64,000 nucleotides of DNA from an uncultured Verrucomicrobia subdivision 3 bacterium (lineage in GTDB: Bacteria; Verrucomicrobiota; Verrucomicrobiia; Limisphaerales; UBA11358): contig CAITTG010000009.1 in NCBI GenBank assembly GCA_903895255.1, forward strand, positions 1 through 64,000, given 5' to 3'. Position 1 is the first letter of the stretch; each line of letters begins with the position of its first letter. The translations under genes and the position numbers were made by a program. Positions 55,347 through 64,000 of the stretch are shown piece by piece. The notes below the pieces were generated by a model, which searched no databases, was not told the DNA's origin, and saw only the letters and a list, made by a program, of their open reading frames with translations.

Positions 55347-55685
55347 TCAGGCCGGGGTGGCTGAAAATAGTTGCCGGGCCACATTTTTCAGGCGGCGTTT
55401 TGATACCCGGGCATTGAGTAACAATTTGAATATTTGGCGCTGCCGCGGCAGGGAACAATAGGATGCCATGATTTGACTGACTTCGGCAAAACTGGTGGCT
55501 TTTTTCAAATCCTCAATCAGTTCCAAGTCGAAGGCATAAACATCCCGGCGAAAACGAATGATGAGCCGGACCAAAGGCCAAATCATCGGACTTACGGAGC
55601 GCTGCAACATGGTCTGTTCAAACGCCTCGGGCGGGCAATTGAACCTCTCACAGACCAGCGTTAATAAATCCCTTTTGGAGGACAT
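55347..55685 (-). CDS. Hypothetical helical protein
   Basis: A 112-residue, basic, mostly helical protein (FAEVSQIMASYCSLPRQRQI, LIIRFRRDVYAFDLELIEDL) with no signal peptide. I do not recognise the family. The frame is well kept, opens with ATG, and stops 8 bp before the exported thioredoxin-like gene, so it appears to lead a four-gene unit with that gene, the DCC-family gene and the lipocalin. Confidence 0.68.
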   Translation of the reverse strand: MSSKRDLLTLVCERFNCPPEAFEQTMLQRSVSPMIWPLVRLIIRFRRDVYAFDLELIEDLKKATSFAEVSQIMASYCSLPRQRQIFKLLLNARVSKRRLKNVARQLFSATPA

Positions 55686-55901
55686 GCGTCATTTAAACTA
55701 CTATTAATTGGCTAGAAAGTCAATCCTGTTCGTTAATTTGGACTGTTAACTACCCCAATTTGTTCAATGGCTGCCGCATGGAATCGTTTTGGCAAGCAGG
55801 TGGCTCCACCACGACCTCAATGGCGGCAACCCGCACGGTGCCCGGGTGGAGGCATCCTGGCCGCACCCCACCCGGGCAAGCCCCAAGGAGTTGACTTGCC
55901 A

Positions 55902-57266
55902 ATGCCGCCCCGGATTTGCTCTAATCCATGGGTGTTCAATCAGCAGACGCTTAATCGTTCAGCCAGTTTTTCCGGCATTGGCCTGCACAGTGGCAACCGG
56001 GTGAATATGACCATTCATCCCGCCCCGGCCAATAGCGGGGTGCGCTTCCGTCGCGTGGACCTGGAGGGCAAACCCGAAATCGAGGCCCGGGTCGAAAATG
56101 TCAGTGAGACCAACCGCTCCACCACCATCGCCAAGGGCAATGTAAAAATCCACACCGTCGAGCATGTGCTGGCCGCCCTCGCGGGCTACGGCATTGATAA
56201 TGCCGTCATCGAGCTGGATGCCAACGAACCGCCCATCGCCGACGGCAGTTCCCGGGAATTTTGCAAGTTGATCCAGACCGCCGGCATCGCCGCGCTGGCG
56301 GAACAGCGTGAATTTTACACCCCCACCGAACCCATCGAACTGCGCTCCGGCGAGACGGTCATGACCCTGTTTCCGGATGCGGCCTTTAAAATCACGTGCA
56401 CCAGCGCGGACAAGCAGGGCCGGTTCACCCAGTTTTACAGCACCGAAATCACCCCGGAAACCTGGGCGAAGGAACTGTCGCACGCCCGCACTTTTTGTTT
56501 CTTTGAAGAGATCGAATACCTGATTAAAAACGGCCTCATCAAGGGGGGCAGTTTGGAGAATGCCGTGGTCATTCGGGATGACGCCGTGCTGACCACCGAA
56601 CCCCTCCGTTATGCCGAGGAATTTGTGCGCCACAAGATGCTGGATATTCTGGGCGACTTGTCCCTGGCCGGCCGCCCCTTGCGCGGTCATTTGATTGCGG
56701 TCAAACCCAGTCACAGTGCCAACTGCGAATTTGCCCGCCTCATCGTGGCCCAGATGAACAAACCTTTGCGCGCTGCCCAATCCTTCGCACCGCCGACTGA
56801 CAAAGCCGCCGCCCTGGAGCCGCTTGTGGATGACGAAGGCGCCATGAACATCGAGCAGATCATGAAAGTTCTGCCCCACCGCCCGCCATTTTTGCTGGTG
56901 GACCGCATCCTCTCCTTGAAGGGCAATAAAATCGTCGCCACCAAAAATGTGACGATGAACGAGCCGTTCTTCGCCGGCCATTTCCCCGGCCATCCCATCA
57001 TGCCTGGCGTGCTGCAACTCGAGGCCATCGCCCAAGTCGCCGGCATTGTCCTGCTCAAAGCCACCGAGAAAGCCAGCCAGGTCGCCTATTTCATGTCCGC
57101 CGAGGATGTCAAATGGCGCAAGCCGGTGGTGCCCGGTGACGTCCTGGTCATCGAGGTGGAGCTGACCAAGGTGCGCGGCAAGATCGGCAAGGCCTCCGGC
57201 GTTTGCAAAGTGGCGGGAGAGGTCGTCAGCGAGGCTGACGTCACCTTCATGATCCACGAAATGTAA
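55902..57266 (+). CDS. Bifunctional LpxC-FabZ: UDP-acyl-GlcNAc deacetylase / 3-hydroxyacyl-ACP dehydratase
   Basis: A 454-residue fusion. Residues 1-300 are LpxC, the zinc deacetylase that commits UDP-acyl-GlcNAc to lipid A, with zinc ligands H88 (HTVEHVLAAL), H244 and D248 (HKMLDILGD). Residues about 315-454 are FabZ with the catalytic H360 (GHFPGHPIMPGV) and E374 (LQLEAIAQ). Fused LpxC-FabZ is known from Bacteroidetes and related groups. AAGGAG at 55885-55890 lies 11 bases before the ATG; a GTG further in (before FNQQTL) could also be the start. lpxA follows 14 bp later. Carrying both enzymes in one chain may balance lipid A and fatty-acid flux. Confidence 0.95.
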   Translation: MPPRICSNPWVFNQQTLNRSASFSGIGLHSGNRVNMTIHPAPANSGVRFRRVDLEGKPEIEARVENVSETNRSTTIAKGNVKIHTVEHVLAALAGYGIDNAVIELDANEPPIADGSSREFCKLIQTAGIAALAEQREFYTPTEPIELRSGETVMTLFPDAAFKITCTSADKQGRFTQFYSTEITPETWAKELSHARTFCFFEEIEYLIKNGLIKGGSLENAVVIRDDAVLTTEPLRYAEEFVRHKMLDILGDLSLAGRPLRGHLIAVKPSHSANCEFARLIVAQMNKPLRAAQSFAPPTDKAAALEPLVDDEGAMNIEQIMKVLPHRPPFLLVDRILSLKGNKIVATKNVTMNEPFFAGHFPGHPIMPGVLQLEAIAQVAGIVLLKATEKASQVAYFMSAEDVKWRKPVVPGDVLVIEVELTKVRGKIGKASGVCKVAGEVVSEADVTFMIHEM

Positions 57267-57280
57267 TTTTCCCCATATTC

Positions 57281-58048
57281 ATGCATCATTCCACCGCGAT
57301 CGTCCATCCCCGGGCGCAAATTGGCGCCGACTGCCACATCGGTCCTTACTGTATCATTGGCGAGCACGTCACCCTCGGCGACGGCTGCCGGCTGCATTCC
57401 CATGTGGTCATTGACGGCCACACCCGGCTGGGCCGGGAAAATGAAATCTTCCCCTTTGCCAGCATTGGACTGAAAACGCAGGACCTGAAATGGAAGGGCG
57501 GCCTCACCCGCACCGAGATTGGCGATCACAACACCTTTCGCGAATCCGTGACCGTTCACAGCGCCACCAACGACGGCGAGGTCACCACCATCGGCTCCCA
57601 CAATCACATCCTCGCCTGCTGCCATGTGGCGCACAATGTCACCATCGGCAACCACGTGATCATGTCCAACTATGCCGGCCTCTCCGGGCACACCACCGTC
57701 GGCGATCATGCCGTGCTCGGCGGCATGGCGGCGATCCACCAGTTTTGCCGGATTGGCAAATTCGCCATGGTCGGCGGCTGTTCCCGGGTGGTGCAGGATG
57801 TGTCCCCCTTCATGATTGTGGAGGGCCATCCGGCCGAGACCCGCGCCATCAACAAAGTGGGCTTGGAACGGAATGGCGTCACCGAGGAAACCCAGTCGGC
57901 CCTGAAACAGGCTTACAAGATTCTCTTTCGCGGCGGCCTGAACACTCCCAACGCCCTGGCCCGCATCGAGGCGGAAGTGCCACTGCTGCCGGAAATTCTG
58001 TACCTGCTGGAATTCGTTCGTTCAAGCGAGCGGGGTGTTACCAAATAA
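57281..58048 (+). CDS. lpxA: UDP-N-acetylglucosamine O-acyltransferase
   Basis: A 255-residue left-handed beta-helix enzyme that adds the 3-O-acyl chain to UDP-GlcNAc, the first lipid A step. Hexapeptide repeats run from about residue 5 to 185. The catalytic His lies in the CHVAHNVTIGN region near residue 120, and HPAETRAINKVGLER is the LpxA signature after the helix. A C-terminal helical domain is present, so the gene is complete. It is 14 bp after lpxC-fabZ and converges on the helicase gene with a 14-bp gap. Confidence 0.96.
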   Translation: MHHSTAIVHPRAQIGADCHIGPYCIIGEHVTLGDGCRLHSHVVIDGHTRLGRENEIFPFASIGLKTQDLKWKGGLTRTEIGDHNTFRESVTVHSATNDGEVTTIGSHNHILACCHVAHNVTIGNHVIMSNYAGLSGHTTVGDHAVLGGMAAIHQFCRIGKFAMVGGCSRVVQDVSPFMIVEGHPAETRAINKVGLERNGVTEETQSALKQAYKILFRGGLNTPNALARIEAEVPLLPEILYLLEFVRSSERGVTK

Positions 58049-58062
58049 GTTCCCGCCGGCGA

Positions 58063-60114
58063 TTAGTAATAATTGGCCCGCAGGTTCCATTCATGGATCA
58101 GCTCGCGCGGGATCTCGTTCAGAAAGCGCGAGGGTGATTGCATGGTGTCGCCCGCATCACCAAAACCGCCGCGCATGAAAGGGTAGCTCAAATAAAGCTC
58201 ATCCTTCGCGCGCGTGACCGCCACGTAAAACAGCCGCCGCTCCTCCTCCTCCCCTTCCCCGCCTTCCATGGCGCGGTTCGAGGGAAACAAGCCGTCGCAC
58301 AGCATGATCACGAACACCACGCCAAACTCCAGCCCCTTGGCCTGGTGAATCGTGGAGAGCCGCACGCGCGGTTCGTCGGCATTGGCGCGTTTGTCATCCT
58401 CGGCCTCCACGTTGGTGAGCAGCGCCAACTGCGTGAGAAAATCATCCACCGTGCCCAGATCGCGGGCGAACACCGCGAGCTGCTCCAGATCGTCGAGCCG
58501 CGAACTATGGTTGTCAAAATTCGCCTGCAAATAATCCTCATAGCCGGCGTCCAGCACGAGTTGCAGCATCTTGGCCGGGTTTTTCCGGACGGCCGGGGAT
58601 TCCAGTTGGGCAATGGTGGCCACAAACTGGGCCCAGGCCACCGCCGCCTTGGCCGGCACCGCCTTGGCACACGCTTGCAGAAGAACAGCCGTGCCGCCGG
58701 GCGGCTCGGCCGGCAAGGCCAGCCCCGCCGCCGCTTCCGACCCGGGGGCGGCGGGCAGTTTGCTCTGATAGTTCGCCCATAATTTATCCGCGCCCTTGGC
58801 CGCAATGCCCGGCATGAGCTGGACCAAACGTTTGAAACTGATCTCATCGCGCGGATTGGCCACGAATTTCAAATAGGCGGTGGCATCCTTGATGTGCGCC
58901 TGCTCGAAAAAGCGAATGCCGCTGGTGATGGTGAAGGGAATCTGCCGCCGGGTGAATTCCAGTTGCAATTCCAACGCATGAAAATGCGAGCGGTAAAGCA
59001 CCGCAATTTCATTCAGGCTCGTCCCCTCCTCATGCAGTTCGCCGATCCGCTGCGCGATGAAGGCCGATTGCTGGCTGGTGTCCGTGCAGGCCACCAAGGC
59101 AGGTTTCAGCCCGGAGGGGCGGGCCGGGGCGAGTTCCTTGGCGAATTGCCGCGCGTTCCCGGCGATCACCGCGTTGGCCAGTTGCAGGATCTCCGGGGTG
59201 CTGCGGTAATTCGTCTCGATCTTGTAAATCTTGGACCCCGGGTAACGGTCGGGAAACTTAATAATGTTCAGGAAATTGGCCCCGCGCCAGGCGTAGATGC
59301 TCTGGGCGTCATCGCCCACCACCATCACATTTTTGCTGCGCGCAGCCAGCAGATCGATCAAATCGCTCTGGAGCTTGTTGGTGTCCTGATACTCATCCAC
59401 CAGAATAAACTGAAACCGCCGCTGGTAATGTTCGCGGATCTCCGCATGCTGCTGCAACAACTTGAGCCAGAGTCCCAGCAGGTCATCAAAATCCATGCTG
59501 TTGTTGGCTTTTTTACGGGCCGTGTAGCTTTTGGCCAGGGCATCAATTTTCTCCAAATGCTCCGCAAAGTAGCCGTATTGGGAATCAATCAACTCGGTGA
59601 TGGTCCGATGCGTGTTGCCGGCCATGGAGAAGATTTCCACCAGCACATCGGGTTTGGGGAATTTGCCCGCCTTAAAATCAATGCCCGCCTCGATCAGACA
59701 AGCCTTCACCAGATCCCGGGCGTCGTCGCGGTCCAGGATGGTGAAGTCGCGCTGGAAGCCCAGGGTTTCCGCATGGGTGCGCAGCACCCGGGCGCCGATC
59801 GAATGGAACGTGCCGCCCCAGAGCATCGGCTGGGACTGGCCGAGCAATTCAGTGACCCGGCGCATCATTTCGCCGGCCGCCTTGTTCGTGAAAGTCAGGA
59901 GCAGGATGCGGTCCGGCGGGATGCCCTGCTCCAGCAGGTACGCCACGCGAAAGGTCAGGGTGCGGGTTTTGCCCGAGCCGGCCCCGGCGATCACCAGCGC
60001 GGGACCGGGCGGAGCGGTGACCGCCGCGTGCTGCTGCGGGTTCAGCTCGCGGGCATAGTCAATCTGCAAGCTCACCGGCGGGTGAAACGATTGCAGGATG
60101 TAGTCGCGTGACAT
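58063..60114 (-). CDS. UvrD/PcrA/Rep-type superfamily 1 DNA helicase
   Basis: A 683-residue 3'-5' helicase, normal length. All motifs are present: Q-motif (LNPQQHAAV), motif I (GAGSGKTRT), Ia (LLTFTNKAAGEM), II (VDEYQDTN), III (VGDDAQSIYAWRGA), IV (ETNYRSTPEIL), V (STIHQAKGLE) and VI (VAVTRAKDELYLS). UvrD, PcrA and Rep cannot be told apart by eye. A function in nucleotide-excision or mismatch repair or replication restart is expected. It appears monocistronic. Confidence 0.94.
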   Translation of the reverse strand: MSRDYILQSFHPPVSLQIDYARELNPQQHAAVTAPPGPALVIAGAGSGKTRTLTFRVAYLLEQGIPPDRILLLTFTNKAAGEMMRRVTELLGQSQPMLWGGTFHSIGARVLRTHAETLGFQRDFTILDRDDARDLVKACLIEAGIDFKAGKFPKPDVLVEIFSMAGNTHRTITELIDSQYGYFAEHLEKIDALAKSYTARKKANNSMDFDDLLGLWLKLLQQHAEIREHYQRRFQFILVDEYQDTNKLQSDLIDLLAARSKNVMVVGDDAQSIYAWRGANFLNIIKFPDRYPGSKIYKIETNYRSTPEILQLANAVIAGNARQFAKELAPARPSGLKPALVACTDTSQQSAFIAQRIGELHEEGTSLNEIAVLYRSHFHALELQLEFTRRQIPFTITSGIRFFEQAHIKDATAYLKFVANPRDEISFKRLVQLMPGIAAKGADKLWANYQSKLPAAPGSEAAAGLALPAEPPGGTAVLLQACAKAVPAKAAVAWAQFVATIAQLESPAVRKNPAKMLQLVLDAGYEDYLQANFDNHSSRLDDLEQLAVFARDLGTVDDFLTQLALLTNVEAEDDKRANADEPRVRLSTIHQAKGLEFGVVFVIMLCDGLFPSNRAMEGGEGEEEERRLFYVAVTRAKDELYLSYPFMRGGFGDAGDTMQSPSRFLNEIPRELIHEWNLRANYY

Positions 60115-60469
60115 GCCGGAGATGAAAACGGGAAACCTCGGCGGACGAAAGCCTAATTTTCAAAACTCTATCGCACGAACGCAGGGAATTCCCCATTGTT
60201 TACCGGATGATGCCGGTCGCATTGCTCTCTTCCTGCGTTGCTAGTAAAAAATCAGGAATCAATAGCTCCGGCAGGGGTGGATCTATTTCGTGTGTTTTGC
60301 GGGTATGGTTTCCAATTCTTTCCCGCCCCAAATTGACGTCAGTCCGTTTCCATCATCGCAGTCTCCAAATGCATGCCCCCGTTTGCACGTTGGCCATGGG
60401 CTGCCGCGGGGACAGGTTTCCGAATGGATTGCGGCATGATTTAGGCTCTCTTTGGCGATTGGGAGCGCT
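60115..60469. other. 355-bp interval without a gene
   Basis: Upstream of the helicase gene. It contains an inverted AACGCAGG (60178-60185) / CCTGCGTT (60232-60239) but no terminator-like T-run and no credible frame. Confidence 0.45.
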
Positions 60470-60625
60470 CTAAATCCGTGTTGGCGGTCCAATCCTGATT
60501 GGAGCTAATCTGGCAACCATGTGTTTCCACAGATTATTGCCCGCCATTAAAGTGAGGGCAATGATGGACATGATGGCCAGGCAAACCGCCACTTCCAATT
60601 CGATCAGCCAGTCTTTGTTGTCCAT
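60470..60625 (-). CDS. Possible small single-pass membrane protein
   Basis: A 51-residue frame whose middle is a good membrane segment (VAVCLAIMSIIALTLMAG) flanked by an acidic start and a basic tail. It lies 82 bp after the alcohol dehydrogenase on the same strand. The composition is unlike the random frames nearby, but no ribosome site or known family supports it. Confidence 0.35.
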   Translation of the reverse strand: MDNKDWLIELEVAVCLAIMSIIALTLMAGNNLWKHMVARLAPIRIGPPTRI

Positions 60626-60707
60626 GCGTCCGAGGATGACCTGCCCACCCTCCGGAGACCATGGGGTGTAACCCGGTCGTGACTCAAAGGGCCATCCACC
60701 ACGCTCC

Positions 60708-61691
60708 TCAAGGCACCAGCACTGCCGCGCCCTCAAACCGACCAGCCCGCAGGTCGGCGAGCGCCTGATTCGCCTGGGCGAGCGGATAAAGCGTGGTTTT
60801 GGTGACAATACCCATCGTCGAAGCCACGCGCAAAAAATCCAGCCCGTCTTGCCGCGTGAGATTCGCCACCGACACCAGTTGGCGCTCCTCCCAGAGCAGC
60901 TGATACGGAAAACTGGGAATGTCACTCATGTGGATGCCCGCGCACACGACGCGGCCACCTTTGCGCACCGCCTTTAACGCCTGCGGCACGAGACCGCCCA
61001 CCGTGGCAAATATGATCGCCGCGTCCAGCGGCTCCGGGGGCGTTTCCTCGGACCCGCCCGCCCACACCGCGCCCAATTCCCGCGCAAACGACTGGGTGGC
61101 CGCATCCCCCGGTCGCGTGAAGGCAAAGACGGATCGTCCCTGCCCTTTGGCCACCTGCGCCAGAATATGAGCGGCCGCGCCGAAGCCATAGAGGCCGATT
61201 TTTTTACCGTCGCCCGCGATGACCAGCGAACGCCATCCGATCAAGCCCGCGCAGAGCCGTGGGGCCAGCGCCACATCCGCGCCCGCCTCGCCAAGCGGAA
61301 AGGCAAAGCGCGCGTCGGCCACCGTCGCCGTCGCAAATCCGCCATTACGGGTATACCCCGTGAACAACGGATGATCGCAAAGGTTTTCCCGGTGTGCCAA
61401 ACAATACGGACAGACACCGCACGTGTGCCCCAGCCAGGGAATGCCCACGCGCTCGCCCACCTCCAGCCCCGTCACCCCGGTCCCCAGCCGGTCAATCCGT
61501 CCGACAATTTCATGGCCGGGAATGATCGGCACCACGGGGTCCGGCAATTCGCCATCCACCACATGCAGATCCGTTCGGCACACCCCGCAGGCGGACACCT
61601 TAACCCGGATTTCGCCCGGCCCCGGTTGCGGATCCGCCAGTTCCGTCCATGCCAGCGGCGTCTTAATGTTCTGTAGCACCATTGCCTGCAT
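60708..61691 (-). CDS. Zinc-dependent alcohol dehydrogenase (medium-chain)
   Basis: A 327-residue MDR-family oxidoreductase. The catalytic zinc ligands are in the CGVCRTDLH and GHE blocks, and the structural zinc Cys set is CGVCPYCLAHRENLC. The cofactor site is LYGFGAAAHILAQVA with a GxGxxx-type turn (one Gly replaced by Ala). The closing block PLAQANQALADLRAGRFEGAAVL is typical. Substrate unknown; the single-domain pattern resembles the AdhP/Rhizobium-type enzymes. AAGGCG lies five bases before the ATG. It follows nnr by 8 bp and so belongs to the same transcript. Confidence 0.92.
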   Translation of the reverse strand: MQAMVLQNIKTPLAWTELADPQPGPGEIRVKVSACGVCRTDLHVVDGELPDPVVPIIPGHEIVGRIDRLGTGVTGLEVGERVGIPWLGHTCGVCPYCLAHRENLCDHPLFTGYTRNGGFATATVADARFAFPLGEAGADVALAPRLCAGLIGWRSLVIAGDGKKIGLYGFGAAAHILAQVAKGQGRSVFAFTRPGDAATQSFARELGAVWAGGSEETPPEPLDAAIIFATVGGLVPQALKAVRKGGRVVCAGIHMSDIPSFPYQLLWEERQLVSVANLTRQDGLDFLRVASTMGIVTKTTLYPLAQANQALADLRAGRFEGAAVLVP

Positions 61692-61699
61692 AAAACGCC

Positions 61700-63163
61700 T
61701 TATTTCTGACCATAAAGCCGGCGAAAAACACCCGGCAGCAAATCCGGCAAATCCTCGGCGATCAGCCCGGGGCCGAATTCGGTGGCCGCCGCGCCGTGCA
61801 GCCAGACGGCGGCAGCGGCGGCCAGGAAGGGTTCCATGCCTTGCGCCAGCAGGCCCAGCACGATGCCGCCCAGCACATCCCCCGCACCGGCTGTGGCCAG
61901 GGTGGGCGGGGCGTTGCTATTGATAATCGCCCGGCCATCCGGCGCGGTGATCACGGTGTCGCTGCCCTTGAGAATAATAATGGCTCCGCAGCGCCGGGCG
62001 GCCGCGCGTGTGCGGGTCAGCTTGTCGCCCGCGGGATTAAACAGCCGCTTGAACTCACCATCATGCGGCGTGAGCACGCAGGGACCGGTGATCGCCTGAT
62101 CGAGTGTCAGCGGGTCGTCGGCAAAGGTCGTCAGCGCGTCGGCATCCAGCACCGTCGCCCGGCCGGTCGCCAGCATCGCCAGCACCCGGGCGCGGGTTTC
62201 CTCGCCTGTGCCCGCTCCGGGACCAATGAGCAAAGCCTGGTAACGAGCATCGTCCAGCAAACAGGCGAAATCTTCCGGCAACGCCAGCGGCTGCACCATG
62301 ATGCTCGTCAACGCCGCCGCATAAACCGGCAGCGCAATGGGTGAAACCGCGATGGTCGTTAGCCCGGCGCCAGCGCGGGCCGCCGCGCGGGCCGCCATCC
62401 GGGCCGCGCCAGTCATGGGGTAGCCCCCCGCGATCAGGGCGTGCCCCCGCGTATATTTGTTTCCCCCGTCCTGAGGTCGCGGCAATTCCGCCCGCCAGAG
62501 GCAAGGGTCATTCTCGAACGCGTCAGGAGAAATCGCATCCAGCACCGTCTCCGGGATGCCAATGTCGGCCACCACCACCTCGCCGCACAGCCACCGGCCC
62601 GGCATCAGTAGATGCCCCGGCTTTTTGCGAAAAAAGGTGACCGTCAGCACCGCCGGGACCGCGCCCATGATCTCGCCGGTGTCCCCCATCAAACCGCTGG
62701 GCACATCAATGGCCACCACGGGCAATCGCCGGCTGGCCGCGGCCGCCAGCGTCTCGACGGCGGCTCCCGCCAACGGCCGGCAGAGCCCGGCCCCAAAAAT
62801 CGCGTCCACCACCAAATCCGCCCCGTCCAGCACCTCCGGGACCAGTTGCTGGACCTCGCCCGGCCATAATTCCGCATGATACCGCGCCGCGCCGGTCAAT
62901 TGGTCACGCGGTTCCAGCAGGGCGACCCGCACCGACCAGCCCGACCGGAGCAAACGCCGGGCCACCACCAAACCATCCCCGCCATTGTTGCCGGGCCCGC
63001 ACAGCACCACGACAGACCGCGTGGTCCAGCGCTCCGTGATCTCCAGCGCGACCGCTTTGCCCGCATTCTCCATCAGTTCAATGACCGTCGTGCCGGCGGC
63101 CACCGTCAGCCGGTCAGCCTCCGCCATGCGGTGGACATCCAGTAATGCTGTTTGCCAGTTCAT
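61700..63163 (-). CDS. nnr: Bifunctional NAD(P)H-hydrate epimerase / ADP- or ATP-dependent dehydratase
   Basis: A 487-residue repair enzyme for damaged nicotinamide cofactors. Residues 1-215 are the epimerase domain (GPGNNGGDGLVVARRL is its signature). Residues about 225-487 are the dehydratase, with LIGPGAGTGEET, VLTPHDGEFKRLF and NAPPTLATAGAGDVLGG with the catalytic Asp. Domain order is as in YjeF. It lies between a small coupled ORF (upstream) and the alcohol dehydrogenase (8 bp downstream); the neighbourhood of zwf and a dehydrogenase fits a pyridine-nucleotide theme. Confidence 0.95.
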   Translation of the reverse strand: MNWQTALLDVHRMAEADRLTVAAGTTVIELMENAGKAVALEITERWTTRSVVVLCGPGNNGGDGLVVARRLLRSGWSVRVALLEPRDQLTGAARYHAELWPGEVQQLVPEVLDGADLVVDAIFGAGLCRPLAGAAVETLAAAASRRLPVVAIDVPSGLMGDTGEIMGAVPAVLTVTFFRKKPGHLLMPGRWLCGEVVVADIGIPETVLDAISPDAFENDPCLWRAELPRPQDGGNKYTRGHALIAGGYPMTGAARMAARAAARAGAGLTTIAVSPIALPVYAAALTSIMVQPLALPEDFACLLDDARYQALLIGPGAGTGEETRARVLAMLATGRATVLDADALTTFADDPLTLDQAITGPCVLTPHDGEFKRLFNPAGDKLTRTRAAARRCGAIIILKGSDTVITAPDGRAIINSNAPPTLATAGAGDVLGGIVLGLLAQGMEPFLAAAAAVWLHGAAATEFGPGLIAEDLPDLLPGVFRRLYGQK

Positions 63164-63225
63164 TTTGTTTTAAGAAAATCAGCGCCCCGCCTGAAGGCAA
63201 GGCCGAAAGCCGCCGCGCGCTTTAT

Positions 63226-63465
63226 TTAATGACCCCCTCCGTCCGGTGGCCACCCGTGATTCGCGGCGGAGATTGCATAAAACAGCACGCTGCTAATAAC
63301 TTCAATGGGCACCGGCGCCTCCAGCAGATAGGTGGTGCCGCCCGGATGTTCCACGCGGTCATTCGCCTGCGCGAATTGTTGATGCAATTGTTCCGCAAGC
63401 CGGCCGGCCAGGGCCAGCCCGGCGGACGCGTCCGGGGTGATGAGGGAAGGCAGTTCAGTTTTCAT
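63226..63465 (-). CDS. Small hypothetical protein coupled to zwf
   Basis: A 79-residue ORF whose ATG overlaps the zwf stop (ATGA, 63462-63465). It has an amphipathic N-terminal half (LAGRLAEQLHQQFAQANDR), then LLEAPVPIEVISSVLFYAISAAN, a hydrophobic stretch too short and polar to be sure of a membrane segment, and a Gly/His tail. I do not recognise it. The overlap and position between zwf and nnr argue that it is real. Confidence 0.6.
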   Translation of the reverse strand: MKTELPSLITPDASAGLALAGRLAEQLHQQFAQANDRVEHPGGTTYLLEAPVPIEVISSVLFYAISAANHGWPPDGGGH

Positions 63466-64000
63466 AGTTGCTTGTCCGGCTCCGTCAATACGGTGGGCAG
63501 GGGCCAGCGGTGGCCCGGCTCCAGCAACGTTTCGGCCGACGCCGGCCCCCACGTGCCCGGCGCATAGTTGGGAAAATTCTTCGGGGGAGTGGCGCCCCAG
63601 GCCTCGATCACCGGCATCAAGATCCGCCACGCCGCCTCCACCTGGTCGGTCCGCATGAAGAGGGTGACGTCGCCGTGCATGACGTCCCCCAGCAAAATCT
63701 CATAGGCGTCTGGGGAGGGCACGGGCGGGCTGCCCAGATAATTGAACCGCATTTTCACCGGCCGCAGATCCATTTTTGGCCCCGGAACTTTGGCCTGGAA
63801 ACACTGCACGATGCCTTCCTCCGGCTGAATGCAAAGCACCAGCCGCGAAGCCTGCCAGTCCTGTCGCGACTCCGGCGGGAAGGCCTCATGCGGCACCGCG
63901 CGGAATTGAATGGACACTTCCGACACCTGCTGCGGCAGATATTTGCCGGTGCGCAGATAAAAGGGCACCCCCTGCCAGCGCCAGTTGTCCACGAATAACT
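63462..64000 (-). CDS. zwf: Glucose-6-phosphate dehydrogenase, C-terminal part (cut by window end)
   Basis: The last 179 codons of zwf; the 5' part lies beyond 64000. The visible part starts in FVDNWRWQGVPFYLRTGKYL, which is the conserved block shortly after the catalytic region, and continues with ILLGDVMHGDVTLFMRTDQVEAAW and WGPASAETLL, the classical zwf C-terminus. The enzyme makes NADPH and 6-phosphogluconolactone at the entry of the oxidative pentose phosphate route. Nothing suggests damage. The stop overlaps the start of a 79-residue ORF. Confidence 0.95.
   Translation of the reverse strand, partial: LFVDNWRWQGVPFYLRTGKYLPQQVSEVSIQFRAVPHEAFPPESRQDWQASRLVLCIQPEEGIVQCFQAKVPGPKMDLRPVKMRFNYLGSPPVPSPDAYEILLGDVMHGDVTLFMRTDQVEAAWRILMPVIEAWGATPPKNFPNYAPGTWGPASAETLLEPGHRWPLPTVLTEPDKQL

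Noticed and set aside
58063..60114. Phage or defence-associated helicase
   Set aside because: All motifs and length match housekeeping UvrD/PcrA/Rep, and no defence genes adjoin it.

Overview
The window looks like a chromosomal segment of a member of the Verrucomicrobiota (phylum inferred, probably a Pedosphaera/Limisphaera-type lineage). The reasons are: a complete set of what are known as Verru_Chthon cassette proteins A to D; a giant Thr/Asn-rich exported protein with LamG, C-type-lectin and pectate-lyase-like modules; a fused LpxC-FabZ (so a Gram-negative envelope); high GC; few strong Shine-Dalgarno sites; and many small palindromic repeats between genes.

Layout. 1-698 is a repeat-rich non-coding stretch. 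699-7467 holds an FHA/zinc protein, ferrochelatase and HemY-type protoporphyrinogen oxidase (end of haem synthesis), and a multi-PAS hybrid histidine kinase. 7639-37451, all on the minus strand, is the core of the window. Transcribed from right to left it encodes PilB-like ATPase, PilT, a second PilB/GspE ATPase, PilC/GspF, a BrnT/RHH toxin-antitoxin pair, two GspG-like major pseudopilins, Verru_Chthon proteins D, B, C and A (which I map to GspH, GspI, GspJ and GspK), and finally a 4.4-thousand-residue subtilase-headed multidomain protein. I infer a type IV pilus/type II secretion-like machine with its own minor-pseudopilin tip and a probable giant client. No secretin, PilM-P or prepilin peptidase is present, so those parts must lie elsewhere.

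38005-40419 is a secreted GH95 fucosidase-like enzyme. 40810-45849 is a three-gene unit: a membrane Ser/Thr kinase with an outside sensor, a DUF4105 protein and a lipoprotein alpha/beta hydrolase. 45937-51016 (minus) is ilvE-mcsA-mcsB-clpC, an arginine-phosphorylation/ClpC quality-control operon, with tRNA-Glu divergent from it. 51229-51421 has 15-bp terminal inverted repeats like a MITE. 52008-53837 is a glutaminase fused to STAS and cyclic-nucleotide-binding domains. 53880-55685 (minus) is four small envelope or redox genes. 55902-58048 is lpxC-fabZ and lpxA. 58063-64000 (minus) is a UvrD-type helicase, then a zwf (cut by the window end) - small ORF - nnr - zinc alcohol dehydrogenase series.

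A recurring theme is short repeats: seven period-7 tandem arrays, nearly all just 3' of stop codons; several perfect hairpins, some of them inside the putative leader regions of pseudopilin genes; and an inverted pair flanking the pilB-pilT-gspE-gspF operon. All domain calls are by eye; no database search was run.
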